Shown here in pieces: positions 26,151 to 39,733 of a stretch of 64,000 nt of DNA (positions are counted from its first letter, which is position 1; each line of letters opens with the position of its first letter). Under the pieces are notes generated by a model, which was not told the origin of the DNA, did no database searches, and saw only the letters and a program-made list of their open reading frames with translations. Source of the stretch: Thamnaconus septentrionalis (Eukaryota > Chordata > Actinopteri > Tetraodontiformes > Monacanthidae). The translations under genes were made by a program, and so were the position numbers. Location: positions 21,067,944-21,131,943 of the forward strand of contig CM020502.1 in the NCBI GenBank assembly GCA_009823395.1, in the 5' to 3' direction.

Positions 26151-29100
26151 AGCTAGATGCAGGACTTCCTTTACCATGGTTTTATGAGAATGTGAGTGCT
26201 CAGCGAAGCTGAGCTACGCTAATAGGGAACACTGGCCTCTGTGCCATACTAGCATGCTGTTTAATTTTAGCCCCGGGTTTTCATGGAGTTGAAGGCAGAT
26301 TATTATGAAAGGTGCGGCTAAATCAAGCCTCACGCCGCTTAACAGAGCTAGTCTACGATACCGCAATGCTAGCTACACAGATCATTCTGTGGGACTACAA
26401 AGGCACAGAGGAACTATTTCTCCTTGGTTCCAGATCCTTCCTGGAGGTCTTATTGTCGATTGTCACTGCAGTTTTGCAGTCTCTGCTCCGCTGGTCGTGT
26501 GGACGGCCACTTCATTCACACCTAATCCTCCCAGCATGGTAGCCTGCCATTAGCTGCATTGCACTCGGAGGCAGACAAAGAGCAAGCGTCCTTCACGAGG
26601 GCTGTGACACAAAAAAAAGTTGGAAAGGAACTCTGAAAGTCAATTTGAGGGAAAACATTCTTCCGAAAGGAAAAGATGTATCACAACAGATCCATTAACG
26701 CTAAACAGGTGCAAAAAAATAAGAAAGTCTCCTTGAAAAAAAGGTCTATCTCAGCACTTTAAATGATTGTTTTGGGTGTGAAGGTGTGTGTATTTAAGAC
26801 AAGGGCAGTGCAGTTTTTTAAAAGTACCCCACACCCATCCCCCATCCTAATGCACTGGCTTCCCAGGCCTCTTCTCCTCTTCAGAGGGCTTAACTCCACT
26901 GCTGGTGTCCCAGATTATGCAGCCAATAAGGCCAAAGACAAAGCTCCTTCTGCTCCCAGCGCTGCTTAGAGAGCAGAGAGCGCGTGCACGTGTGCGAGGC
27001 AGCCACTTGTTATTGTCGACCTGTCGTAGGTGAGAGGCAACAGCAGGCAAAGAAATGTCTCAGCGCTTGAAAAGGGGCTCGACTTATATAAATCAAATGA
27101 AAAACAAAGGTCACCACCGATCAGGTCGACAATCTCTGTCGCTCTGCAGACTGCGCAATGCAAGTTTCCCAGACACAAAAAGCCAAATTATGCATGCAAT
27201 TTGGTGTGCTTCCTTCATTTTCATACGTGAAATAAATACATATTCCACCTTTGAATTTGTCTCGGATTTCATTATCTTGTATTCAACAGCAGCACCACCA
27301 GTTGGCAAACAAGGAAAATTCGAAACGGAATCCGTTCCTTTTTGATGACCAGTTTGGTTCGGGCCGGTGATTCTCAAAATGAGACATACGTGAGTGGGGT
27401 AGAAAGAAAACAGAGCTGCTGGCCTGTGTTTGCTTTGTATCCGCCATGTTCAACATTCATAGCGTGCTTTCAGAAAAAAAACAAAAAAAACACGCACACA
27501 CACAAACACATTCAGTGTGATTCAGTGTGTATGAGGTCACCGCCTCTCTGACACGCCAGCCCCAGACTCAGCAGTATTTCTGTGGTTTATGCTGTGTTAT
27601 GGAGGGTCAGTGGACTCGGGTCACATGTCAATTGAGCTTTCATTTGTAATCCGATCACCCCCCCTGACTTGATTTTGCAAAGGGAATCCAAAGAACTGAC
27701 AGTACAAGCAATCTAAAGTGGGAACACAGTTACAAACCATTGTTGACTATCCACAAACTGCACCCCAGTTCATGTGTCCTCCTATTGCATATCCTCCAGT
27801 TTTAGTTTTTTCCATTAGTTTGCTACTTTAAAGATCCAACATTTAAAAGAATTTTCAGATCTTCATTTTCATTTCATATGAGAAATATGAGCCCTCATCT
27901 TTTGATGCTTTGTTGGACCTTCCACTTGTTTAGAAGTAGGCATAGATAGTGCAGAGGCAATATCAGAGCGAAAAGAGCACCTGTCTTGCTGTGGCCAGTC
28001 TTTGAGAGGTGTCAGGGCTCTTTGTTACATCATCATAAAGACCTAATTTCCACAACTATGCGTCTTTGCACAAGCTTTCTGGTCAGTGGAGTGAGCAAAA
28101 GAAACTCGGCAGGGAAGCAAATTTTTCCATTTTCAATTGTTCCACCACCAGTGAGCAATTGAAGAGCCTCAGAGGTCATCAAAAATCAACAAATAAATAA
28201 ATACATAAATACTAGTCTACTCTATTTTTGAAAAGGAATTTGACTCTTTCCCAAAGTTATTTGTTGAGTTAAATTGAAATTAATGAATTGAAATTAGAAT
28301 GAGACAATTTTTTAATCAATTTGCAATTTATTCGGCTTGAGCCTTTTCGCCACAAGTAAAGAGATTCCGGTAGATTTTCCGTTTGTATTCATCCAATACC
28401 ATTGGCGGCTCTCAGTGGGCTCAGGCCTATTTTGACTTTTTTCTGCCCTCTAGTGGTCTAAGGGCATCTTAAATTCAAAGCCAGCTGCTCCAGGGATCCC
28501 TTCTAATTTTCTTAGAACAAGCCAAACGAGAAAAAAAAAAAGGCGGAGGGGGAGGGTTCAATGAATCTATTGTATATTTAGACGTCTTGAGAGTAGCAGG
28601 CAGTTCATATTAGCAAAGATTCATCTTTAGAAAAGTTCCTACACAGGCAACAGCTGTACAATCATTCCCTCATATACCGTTTACCTGTTGTCCTCACTGT
28701 GGAAACTTAATAATCCAGAGCTCATTAATGTGTCAAGCTGTAAGCTTTTTCAGAACAAATATTCAATGAAAAAAAAAGAAAGACACACAAAGGGAAAATA
28801 CCTCGTCTGCGAGGCAGTCAGCTGTAAGCCAGGCTGAACCTTGTCCAAAACTGTGTCATGCACATCCGTCCCGAGGAGGCGGACACGCTTCAAGAGCACC
28901 GTTTGATTGTCAACTCAACCTGACAGCAGGAAAAGAGCAGCGGGCCTCTGACAGCTTACACAACTGCCAATCTGTGCGCGTAAGTGGGTGTCGGATGCAG
29001 CAAAGCAGGTCAAGGGGTTGCTTATCAGACGGGTGTGTCTGCATCAATCACAACCCTGGTCAGAATCTGACCCGACGTCGGTCAGGCAAGGAATACTCTA

Positions 29101-29839
29101 GTGATTTGCAATGTGTCAAAACAGAGCTAAAGAGCACATTTCATGAAAATATTGTTTTGCCTCGAGCCAGACGATTCGCTGGAAATGAGAAAAGTCGATA
29201 TTTTTGTTTGCTTTGGTCCAGTGAAGGAAGTGTGAGGCTGTTCCCCCCACCACCCACCCCCCTCACCTGTGTGTGAATTACATCATTAATTTGTGGCACC
29301 AGCCACTGTTCCGCCATCTTGATGTTGTACCTCCCAACACGTGGACGTTACAACGACGCGGCTGCTTTATCCGAAAGGGGGATGTAAACAGAAGGCTAAA
29401 TACACTTTTTACCTGAAAAGAAAATGAGAGAAAATTGACCTTTAAAACAGGTATGATATTGGTGCTTTCAGATGTTACCATTGCAATGTCTTTATTTACA
29501 GATGCTGTCAGGTTCATTTATTTGTCTCAATTAAACTGCAGTTCAGTTGTTTATGAGGCTGATTGGTTGTGATGTGTCTGGCAGATTCATTTCTCCCGCT
29601 CTGTCCCTTTCATTTCCACATGTGTAATTGAGCTGTCAGTGTCATCTAAGGCTGCCACCAAGCATTATCTTGAGGGTCAGTTCATCTGGAGGCAATTGGC
29701 TTCATCGATTGCAATGGATATAAATAATAATAAAAAAAACAAAACATGATGTCTTTTTGTTCCATCAGCAGTTACCCAATCTCGGGTTCTAGTCTGACAG
29801 TCACAGTCATTCACAGACTCACAGTGAAATTCAAATCAG

Positions 29840-29841
29840 AA

Positions 29842-29876
<35 letters not shown>

Positions 29877-29878
29877 AT
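29840..29878. repeat. (AAAT)n tetranucleotide repeat
   Basis: Nine to ten ATAA units in the intergenic region. Confidence 0.9.
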
Positions 29879-31519
29879 GTTAAATCATGCAGTCACTTTC
29901 AATCAATTCACTTCCGCACTTGTCCAGGTCGATGGAGGCTTTTCGTTATTGTCATCCTGAGTTTTTTTTTTTTAATGACATTTTCACTTTCAACAGTATT
30001 TATCACTTGTTTGCATTCCAGCGGTCTTCATTTGAATAGTGTGACACGTTTTTTTTGTGCTAGTTTCAAAATTAAAGAACTTTTTGGAATTATTCCAACT
30101 CTGGTGTGTTTGCCTTTGCTTTGAGCTCTCTCCATCTCTCAGACTGGCCTGATTACTTACACTTTATTTATTTAACTTGACAAGCCTGAGCACAGGAAAT
30201 AAGACGTCAGTCTGGAATTCGACTGGACAGTATCAGCGATGGTGTCGGCTTGCACCTGTGTCTGAATCTCTTTCTTATTGTAGTATTCTTATTTTCTGAT
30301 CCGTTCCTACAGTGACGTGACTTTCGTGCTGCCGTGTTGAAGGTGTTGGAGTGCCAAAGACATCCTTCCACCTCTTGAAACCTCAGGTCGACCGCACCAC
30401 AAAGCAGAGGAAGTCGTGCGGGCGGCGGAAAACAGAAGGCGACGAGGAGTAAATATCGAGTGGAGTCACCAGGGATCCTCATCATCGTTCTCCTTTCATT
30501 CGATCCTCTACGCATTCATCCGTATGAGTCACCGCTCCGTCGGGGGAACATCCCCAACATCCCGGCTAAAGGAACCAATCCGGCCACTTAGTCTCTCCTT
30601 CTCTTTCCAAAGGTCACAACAGCTTTTTTTCCTCTCTGGAATAAAGGTCATGAGCGGAGCAGTGCACCGCCGCTCCCACAACCCTGGTCCCACCTGGTTA
30701 AATACTGAGAGGGGCCTGTCAAAGTGGAGCACCTGTGTTGAGTCAACACCTCCTGCCACTTATGAATTTGTTAAGGCCACCAGGCACAACAGGCACCCAG
30801 TGGTGTTTGCAGATGGAGAACCGCGGTTCGCTCCGGCGGCTGACGACTTGATTTTTCTCCGTGCGGATGAGGATCACTCTGAATGCCTGCTTTCAGCTCC
30901 CTTGCAGATCAAATATGCATATATTTTTGTGCAAAGTTTGAAGGGCATGTCGGGGCACAGCAGAGGGGAGACCCATCTGGAATGCCAATGTGGTTGTTTC
31001 AGAATGATGAGTGAACCTGGCAAAGTGCCTCAGTTGGTGGTTCTTCTGCAAGTAAAACTTCTGCAATAACTTCTTCTGCTATGTTAGCGGCTAAAGAGCT
31101 ATGTGGATTGTATAGTTTTTCCAATAAATGTGTTGTTGCTGATTCATTTTTTTCCATTTACTGTTATTTCAAAAGAAAATAATTGTTATAAATTAACTAC
31201 GACACAATTGCGTGGCAGCAGAATAGCAATAACTTCCATTACGCAAAATGATTATGAGCTGCACAGCTTAATCCACTCGTCTCTTATTTGTGAAAGCAAC
31301 AGAAATACAAACATACAGTTTTAAAAATATTATTTTTCATTGATTAAGTCAGCAGGGCTTAGAGTCTTCCTGAAGCTTTGGCGCCCTCTAGGGTTGATTA
31401 TGGAGATGAGTAATTTGGGGAACGGCTTGTCCTCCCTTCTCCATTTATGGTATGGAGGCAAAAGCCTATAGACAAGCTGCTCCCCATCACACCACATTGT
31501 TTGCCTTTCAAAATTATCC

Positions 31520-31520
<1 letters not shown>

Positions 31521-31556
<36 letters not shown>
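31521..31556. repeat. (CA)n microsatellite
   Basis: Seventeen to eighteen units about 370 bases beyond the tpmt copy 1 polyadenylation signal. Confidence 0.95.
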
Positions 31557-31563
<7 letters not shown>

Positions 31564-31923
31564 CCCAGCTGCTGCTGGTCATATAGTGACATTTGTCAAA
31601 TAATCTATATGTGCTGTAAATTTATTTAGATTTTTCCAAACGTTAACGTTGGCATAGCAATTTCCTATTTGTTAATGTAAAAAAAAACAAAAAAAAACAG
31701 GTTTATGGCACTTCATTAGTGCTTATTAAAGGTGTTTTTAGATTGTGTCCTGACTGTACTTTATTGTGACAATTATGTCGCTCTAGTTAACAAATGTTAA
31801 AGAATTCTTTTGGGGGAGGGGATTTGTTTTGAGTGTTTATACAATCTGTAATATCCACATGTAGTTCATTTTACTGGTGAAGATACGCAGAAAATGGTAT
31901 CACAATGAAGCCACATTTTGAGT

Positions 31924-31929
31924 TTTATT
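31924..31929 (-). terminator. tpmt: AATAAA polyadenylation signal, tpmt copy 1
   Basis: An AATAAA on the minus strand 47 bases after the copy 1 stop codon. It implies a much shorter 3' UTR than in copies 2 and 3. Confidence 0.5.
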
Positions 31930-31975
31930 TTGGTAAAAAAAAAAAAAAATGCCATCAAATGTGCATTCCTACTTT

Positions 31976-33446
31976 TTAATTGCTCTTTACTGTGAGCAGG
32001 AAAACATTTTCAGTTAAGAAGTCCAGTCCCCAGCTTTTCTGTCTCTCTGTCAAGGCATCCACTGACTGTAAAAGCTCCAAATCACAGGTGCTCCCTGAGG
32101 ACAGTAGAGGGACATTATCAGTCTAAACTTCAGTTCAGGAGTTAAAAAAACAACAACAAAGAAACTTAATAATATGATTCATGAAATGTTGCATGAAGGA
32201 CTCTCACCAAACAAACTGTGGACTTGCTCATCAGGGACGAAAAAGGGAGGACCTGGGAAATTAATTTAGTCACAGTTAATCATTAACAGACAAAAAAAAG
32301 AAGAATAGTTCTAGAGGTACATATTCACTGCAATGCAAAAGTAAACACTTGCCTGGATATAATTCAGGATTATACAGCAAGGTGTCCAGAAGGTATCTAC
32401 AGTCTTTGGCCATGAGAGACGTGATCAGAGCAGCATATCTGTGATGTAAAGAAACAAAATGTAATGAGACCAGAAGATGCATCAATATGTTATTTATTAG
32501 TCAGTGACACATTGTGTCATTTCAGAAGAATCTGCTGTATTAAATCTAGGTATCTTCAGAAATCTTGACTTAATCTTCACCTCTCTCTGTCTCTGGGGTT
32601 GATGGCCACCAGAGAGCCCCGGTCCCAAATAGCTCCAAACTGACCTGCAATGGAGCTTTTCAAATTGACAAAAGGAGTTTTTAGTTCAGGATTGCGAGTA
32701 CGTCAACATGGAAACGCACAACAAATTATTCACTTACCTGGAGAAGTTGAACAAGTCACATTGGTAGAGGGAGACGTTCCCATCTGAGCTCTGTCAGAAA
32801 AGCAGCAATCTGGATTAATATCAGTCCCTAGTTATTTCGCCCTGGGGTATTGTTCCTTTTGCCACGTTTTTCCCCACCCACCTTGAAAACTTTGGCTCCC
32901 GGTATGGCGGGAACCGTTCCTCAACGTAGGTCATGTTACTGTCCTCAAAAAATTCTTTAATAGGCTTCTCTGAGATCTCCACACCGACCACCGAGTGGCC
33001 CATGTCTGCAAGCCTGGGAATTACACAGCAGGAAAAAATAATGCGAGCGTTAACAGTGACCATAACGGTACTGTCATGAAATGTGGCCGTCGCTAGTATG
33101 GCCGACGTAAATGTGTAGTTATCTTTTCTTTTGATACCATTTCATATCGACAGCTTTCCCACACAGAGGAAAGAAGAAGCGCACTCTGGTGCGTCCGGCT
33201 GTGACACGATCTATATTGGTCTCCAGCATCCTGTTGAAAAACCACACACACACACACACACACACAATATCAAAACAAGACTTTACACAACAATGCTAGC
33301 TGAGGTGACAGAAATTCTGACAAAAGTGGACTATTTTACTTGTGCACTTGCTGTTGATGGAAGCCAATCCGGCCCTCCTGCCAGCGTCCCTCCCATTCTT
33401 CCAGATCCATCACCCGTCCCGCCTGCGGTGCCAGCATGCTGCTCAT
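31976..33446 (-). CDS. tpmt: thiopurine S-methyltransferase copy 1, frame broken by a 1-base deletion in exon 4
   Basis: Cytosolic enzyme that transfers the methyl group of S-adenosylmethionine to aromatic and heterocyclic thiols. Coding exons on the minus strand: 33446-33340, 33230-33138, 33013-32882, 32790-32738, 32655-32581, 32438-32353, 32252-32208, 32094-31976. The methyltransferase motifs RFFFPLCGKAVDMKW and [10 protein letters not shown], the block GQFGAIWDRGSLVAINP, and the C-terminal ERQKSWG block are all present. The third coding exon is 132 bases against 133 in copies 2 and 3, because one base is missing near 32915. With the ancestral donor the frame is lost from that point. A donor 4 bases downstream (exon end 32878, GTGG|GTGGGG) would restore it and give about 237 residues. 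The donor of the exon ending at 32353 is GC (CCAG|GCAAGT). A second in-frame Met lies three codons after the first and aligns with the start of the other copies. It may be a young pseudogene, a rescued gene or an assembly error. Confidence 0.82.
33242..33266. repeat. (CA)n microsatellite in tpmt copy 1 intron
   Basis: Twelve units close to the acceptor of the exon at 33230; on the minus strand it lies just upstream of the polypyrimidine tract TTTTTCAACAG. Confidence 0.9.
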
Positions 33447-33708
33447 GTTTGACGGTGACAGACAGCTAGGAGAGAATAGGAAGCAGTAAAGGAGACAATG
33501 GCATGATGAATATCTGTGTGGGGGACAGAGCTGAGAAAAGCCCCGCCCACACTGCCCCTCACAGTGGAAAAAAGAAATGCATCCTAATGGTAGACAATTA
33601 ATGAGGTTCTCACACTGGCACAGTGGTATCGCACTCGTTGGTGGAAAAATTGTTTGCAGTGGGAAAAATGCATTAGTTGGACTTGTAGGTGGACTCTTAT
33701 AGTAAAAC

Positions 33709-33709
33709 C

Positions 33710-33741
<32 letters not shown>
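33709..33741. repeat. (GATA)n repeat
   Basis: Eight GATA units between exon 1 and the first coding exon of tpmt copy 1; a related (GATA)n lies at 43121-43150, also followed by ATTC..ACAGGCA, so both may be tails of the same retroposon family. Confidence 0.9.
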
Positions 33742-33742
<1 letters not shown>

Positions 33743-34385
33743 TTCGACAGACATTCTACAGGCAGATAGATCTTTTTTAATCCTCAAATTAATATTACAT
33801 TATACATAAGATGAAAAAGGTAAAAACAAAAAAGTGCAAATAGCAGATAAAAGGTTTCATTAAAAGTTTGAATTGTAATGACATTCAAACGTATTGCGCC
33901 ACTTCCGTTCCAATGTCCTGCTGGTACAGTCAATGTCAGGGTGATAGCACATTCACATGTTTTAAATACAAGTCACCAGAATGATGAAAGCAACGTATCT
34001 GGAGCTACTCTTCCAGGAGGTTGCAAAACCAAGACCGCTGGTGCTGAGAGGGAAAACAAGTTAGTGCTGGTGAAAGATTGACACCTCGGGCAACCTGTCG
34101 AAGCATTTCGAAACACGACGAAGCAGCTTCTTAAAAAGAAAACTAGGAAGAGCAGGTGCTTGTGACGCGAGTCGCCAACACGTGACCAAGAAATGCCAAA
34201 GGATGATTATTTGACTTGACCGCGAATAAAACAACCGCGGACTCCCCTGTGGATGACACAAGGACACAACACAAACTATGAGAACGCCCCCTTTGTTTCT
34301 TACCGAGCTGCCGGCGCGCATGCAAGCAAGCAAAGAAGTTGATAGACACGAAGGGAGCCCATCATGGTCTGAACGCAAAGCCTAC

Positions 34386-34450
34386 CTTTCCAAACAAACG
34401 CTATTTATTCAGCAACACGGTGGCGGCGTTTGTTGATGTTGAGTGTCCTG
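34386..34450 (-). promoter_or_regulatory. tpmt: non-coding exon 1 / promoter of tpmt copy 1
   Basis: A donor GGAAAG|GTAGGC ends this untranslated exon at 34386. The same exon end (GAAAG|GTAGGCGG) and flanking words (GTGTTGCTGA) recur before copies 2 and 3, which supports a shared 5' untranslated exon. The 5' limit is not defined by the sequence. Confidence 0.55.
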
Positions 34451-35192
34451 ACGATTCAATCAATACACGCCGAAGTTCACGGTGAGGTTCGCAGGGCCAT
34501 ACTGGTGGTGGCGCTAAAACTCTGGTTTCTCTGCCCCGTCGGCAATGTCGCATGACAGCGTTTCCTTTGGTTATCCAACTACATTGACATTTGAATGGAA
34601 GTCGCAGAGGCTGTTTTTCATCAAGTGGGGAAAGAACGGTGGCGCTGGCGGAATCCCAGCAGCCCGATATGCGGAAGGCGAAGAAGAAGAGTCACATTTT
34701 CACGTGACGTAATCCTGGTTTGGGAGGAGCCTGATGGTGCCTTCAAGTTCGTGCAGAATATGAGACATATCATCATCTTCCGTGAAATGAAAATCTACAC
34801 ACGATAACATCGTCTAAATAAATTCAAAGTGGATACTGGCTATTTTAATGTGAGGTTAAACTCAGCATGTATACTTAATATTGCAGCTTTGTTCCCGTAG
34901 CTCAGCCTTAGCTAATCCCTGCTCCTTTTCTTTCCTACCGTTTTGAAGTGTCGAAGAGACAGCCAATCAGAGAGCTTTCATATGACTTCTTGACAAACAG
35001 TTGGTCGAACTTGTTAGATGCCCATCGTCACGTATGCCACGTGTATGGGTGTGTAGAGTGTGTTGTTATTTATTGCTATCCTAATGGCTGCCCTTGACAA
35101 CATTTTCTCTCGACTACTGCCAAGTGACAGTAAAATGACACATGGTGCTTAAATGACAAACAAACAATAAACAAATAGAGATCAGTGGGATG

Positions 35193-35198
35193 TTTATT
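35193..35198 (-). terminator. tpmt: AATAAA polyadenylation signal, tpmt copy 2
   Basis: First AATAAA on the minus strand after the copy 2 stop, about 510 bases downstream. The surrounding sequence (GCAAATAAAC on minus) recurs at the equivalent place after copy 3, which supports use in both. Confidence 0.45.
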
Positions 35199-35485
35199 TG
35201 CGTTGGAACAAATCAGATGATTTGAATGAATGATCGTATTATGACATAGTTCATTTTGTTTAGATTTCATTTAAAGTCTCCAATAACTGTTGACTGATGA
35301 TTCAGGAAAAGATCAAAATAAAACAACAAAATCAGTCAACTAACAAACACACAGAAAACAGAAAAATTGGTGACATTTACTATAGTTGCTTCAAATAGTT
35401 ATACAAATACAATAAAAGCGCACATTCAACACAACAATGTTAACTTTTAGTCAGCAGGTATTGATCTCTCTGTAGTTAGCCACAC

Positions 35486-35487
<2 letters not shown>

Positions 35488-35546
<59 letters not shown>
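35488..35546. repeat. (TG)n microsatellite in the tpmt copy 2 3' UTR
   Basis: About 29 TG units next to a retroposon tail; absent from the equivalent place after copy 3. Confidence 0.95.
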
Positions 35547-35548
<2 letters not shown>

Positions 35549-35640
35549 CTTTACGTCAGAGCTGCTTAAACTAAATTCCCCACTGGGGACCAATAAAGTT
35601 GTTTGAATTGAATTGAATTGAACTGAATTGAAAAATATTG
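35547..35640. mobile_element. 3' tail of a fish retroposon in the tpmt copy 2 3' UTR
   Basis: AATTCCCCACTGGGGACCAATAAAG followed by (TTGAA)n on the plus strand has the form of fish LINE/SINE tails (CCCC..GGGGA.CAATAAAG plus a short tail repeat). It lies opposite the transcribed strand, between the copy 2 stop and its probable polyadenylation site. Only the tail is visible. Confidence 0.45.
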
Positions 35641-35706
35641 AACAAACAATGGAATTGTAAAATCACATCTCTTTTTCATCAGGGCTGCATCTTAATTTGT
35701 AATTTA

Positions 35707-37403
<1,697 letters not shown>

Positions 37404-37878
37404 TCTGCTCCTGTGCCAACAGCTGGGGGAGAACAAAACACACAGAGAATTGAGAACTGAGAGTGGACACCAGGGCCAAGAGAACACATAGCACACTGTT
37501 GCAGGCAGGCACTGTGGAGGGTAACAGAACCATTAATGTTGATTTAAGAGAAATTAATGTCGGTGAATTATTCACCAGAGTGAGGGCACAGTTCAGCTGG
37601 TATGACTCAGCAAAACCTAGACCTTTCAGTCAGGGGCAACAGGTCCTTCCAAGTTGCCAGGCAAGAGAACAAGTTTTGAAAAATTCTCAAAACGTTTACG
37701 GAGACGTTTTATTCCTACAGATCTTAATGTTGTGAGAAACCTGTAAACAAACAAACAAATATTCGATTGCGATTGAGAGCTATTGCAGGGTATTAGCAAG
37801 TAGCTGGGACGTTAAAATGCATGCTAGGAGGGTTGGAGGGACAATCGATAACCACCCGGGTCGGTACCGACCGCCTAC

Positions 37879-38160
37879 CTTTCAAACAGGACAGTGTTTG
37901 ACCCGCAACACAGTGGCGTTTAGACCGTTCGCTGTTCTGACGTTTCAGCAAATGCGCGGAATATGGCTCGTGCGCAGCCTGAACCCTGTGTTTGGTCCGA
38001 CAGGATGTTTTATTAAAAAAAAAAAAAATCATAAAGTGGGCGGATTTAAATATGATTAATATAAATCAGCGGTATTGAATTATCTCGATTGGTGTGGATC
38101 GGTTACACTTCCTCATCATGCATCGCCCAGTAGTCGCCACCACGCCCCCTTTCAGAGACA
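37879..38160 (-). promoter_or_regulatory. tpmt: non-coding exon 1 and promoter of tpmt copy 2
   Basis: The untranslated exon ends at 37879 (GAAAG|GTAGGCGGTC). The upstream DNA aligns with the region before copy 3 over about 280 bases, sharing CAGCAAATGC, GTGGGCGGATTTAAA and a paired GATTGGTG / GATCGGTT block (CCAAT box on the minus strand). Conservation between the two duplicates makes this the probable core promoter. Confidence 0.55.
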
Positions 38161-38896
38161 AACGTCTCTGCAGAACAAATACATACATAAATAAATAAAT
38201 AAATAAATAAAATCGGTCTCCAACTCCCAGGGTTTTGTCGCGGTGGCTTTGGATCGTGTATTTCAGTTGAAATAAGATTTTACGCAGCAACTCCAGGCAT
38301 TGCACAGCACAACTACAGTATCTCTCTCAGATATTTCATGTATGTTTCGAATGTAATAATGTTTTTGGGTGACGTAAAACAGACCAACGTTTTTGAATAT
38401 GGAATACCAAGAAAGATAACGACGACGACGACAGTAGCACTTGCAGCAGTATATTTAATCTACTCACTATGTTGTCTGTTACACGTTTGAAAGAGTACAG
38501 CTCCAAAGCGGCCACAAGAGGGCGGTAAGAGGCCGCTCGACCAAGGAGGTGGAACGGCGCTTTCGAGACGAACTTTACGCGTTTTAGCTCACACTTATTA
38601 AATAGTGGACCGGCAATACAGGGTAGAAAACTCGGTGGGTTAGACAGCTGACTCCGGTGTCGTGTTAGTGTTGTGGGGGTCTTGCACCAGGACTGCTGAA
38701 ATTTACAGTATATACCTGTGCAGTGTTGTGTGAAAAGCCTGGTATGTCCATAAGGGTGTGCAGAGCTTGTTCTTTCTATTGCTTCCCCAATGAGTGTACT
38801 TGAAAACGTTTCCTCTCAACTACTGGAAAGGGACACGTTTATGAGTATGTTCACAAGTGCTTAAGATAACAAACATTCAACAAACAGAAATTAGTG

Positions 38897-38902
38897 TTTA
38901 TT
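38897..38902 (-). terminator. tpmt: AATAAA polyadenylation signal, tpmt copy 3
   Basis: Minus-strand AATAAA about 490 bases after the copy 3 stop, in sequence shared with the copy 2 site. Confidence 0.45.
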
Positions 38903-39387
38903 TGCCTTGAAATAAAGCTGACAACTTCTTGAGATGGTAAATCAGAGTAGTTAACTTAGTTTAGATTTCTATTAAATTCTCCAATATTTGTAAGCTGACA
39001 ACTCAGGATAAGATCAAAATGAAACAACAACAACAAAAGAATTCAATTAACACAGAAAGATGCATTAAAAAAGAAAAAAAATGAGTGAAATACAATAATT
39101 GCTTCAAATAGTTATCAAACATAATAAAAGTGCACACTTAATATTACAATGTTAACTTCTGGTCAACTTCTGGCAGGTATCACACTCACTCAATATATGG
39201 TAAAGAACATAGACTCAATTTTGAATAGTGAAACTAATAATAATTATTTAAAATATTAATTGTTGTTGTCAATGCCACCATCAGTGACAAAAATTGAGTC
39301 AAATAATTGTCAAAACATTAAACAAAAATTGCCATTGAAAATCGCATCTACCGGTATTTGCCTTTAGGGCTGTGACTTTGTAATTTA

Positions 39388-39689
39388 CTATTTCTTTACA
39401 GTGATGAGCAAAATATGCTGTGTTAAGCTGTCCAGACCCTTCAAAGTCTTTGTGAAAACCTCCTCTGACTGCAGCAGTTCCAAGTTGCAGCTTTTCTCTA
39501 GAGTGAAAAGAGGTACTTATCATTATACACTGTAGTTTATGTGTTTCATGGTCAAGTAAACAACCTGATCTTAATAACACTCACCAAACAATGTGTGCAC
39601 TTGCTCATTAAGCAAACAGAATGGTGGACCTGAGAGACAAATACAGTCACAATTAGTTATTGATGAAGCTGGAAACGGCTGAATTCATT

Positions 39690-39733
<44 letters not shown>

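Larger units (their letters stand above)
23201..31923. other. intergenic region between tpmt copy 1 and the sdc2 promoter
   Basis: About 8.7 kb with no recognisable exon on either strand. It holds a 28-base (TTTG)n tract, an hAT-type element at 25.7-26.2 kb, a (GAT)n tract inside that element, an (AAAT)n tract and a (CA)n tract. It probably contains sdc2 upstream regulatory DNA, but I cannot point to a specific element. Confidence 0.6.

Noticed and set aside
30441..30760. Possible processed tpmt or sdc2 fragment near the end of the array
   Set aside because: No residue-level similarity to either protein in any frame.
30416..31069. 217-codon open frame on the plus strand
   Set aside because: No recognisable domain, low-complexity Ser runs, no supporting splice or promoter context. 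Chance opening is more likely.
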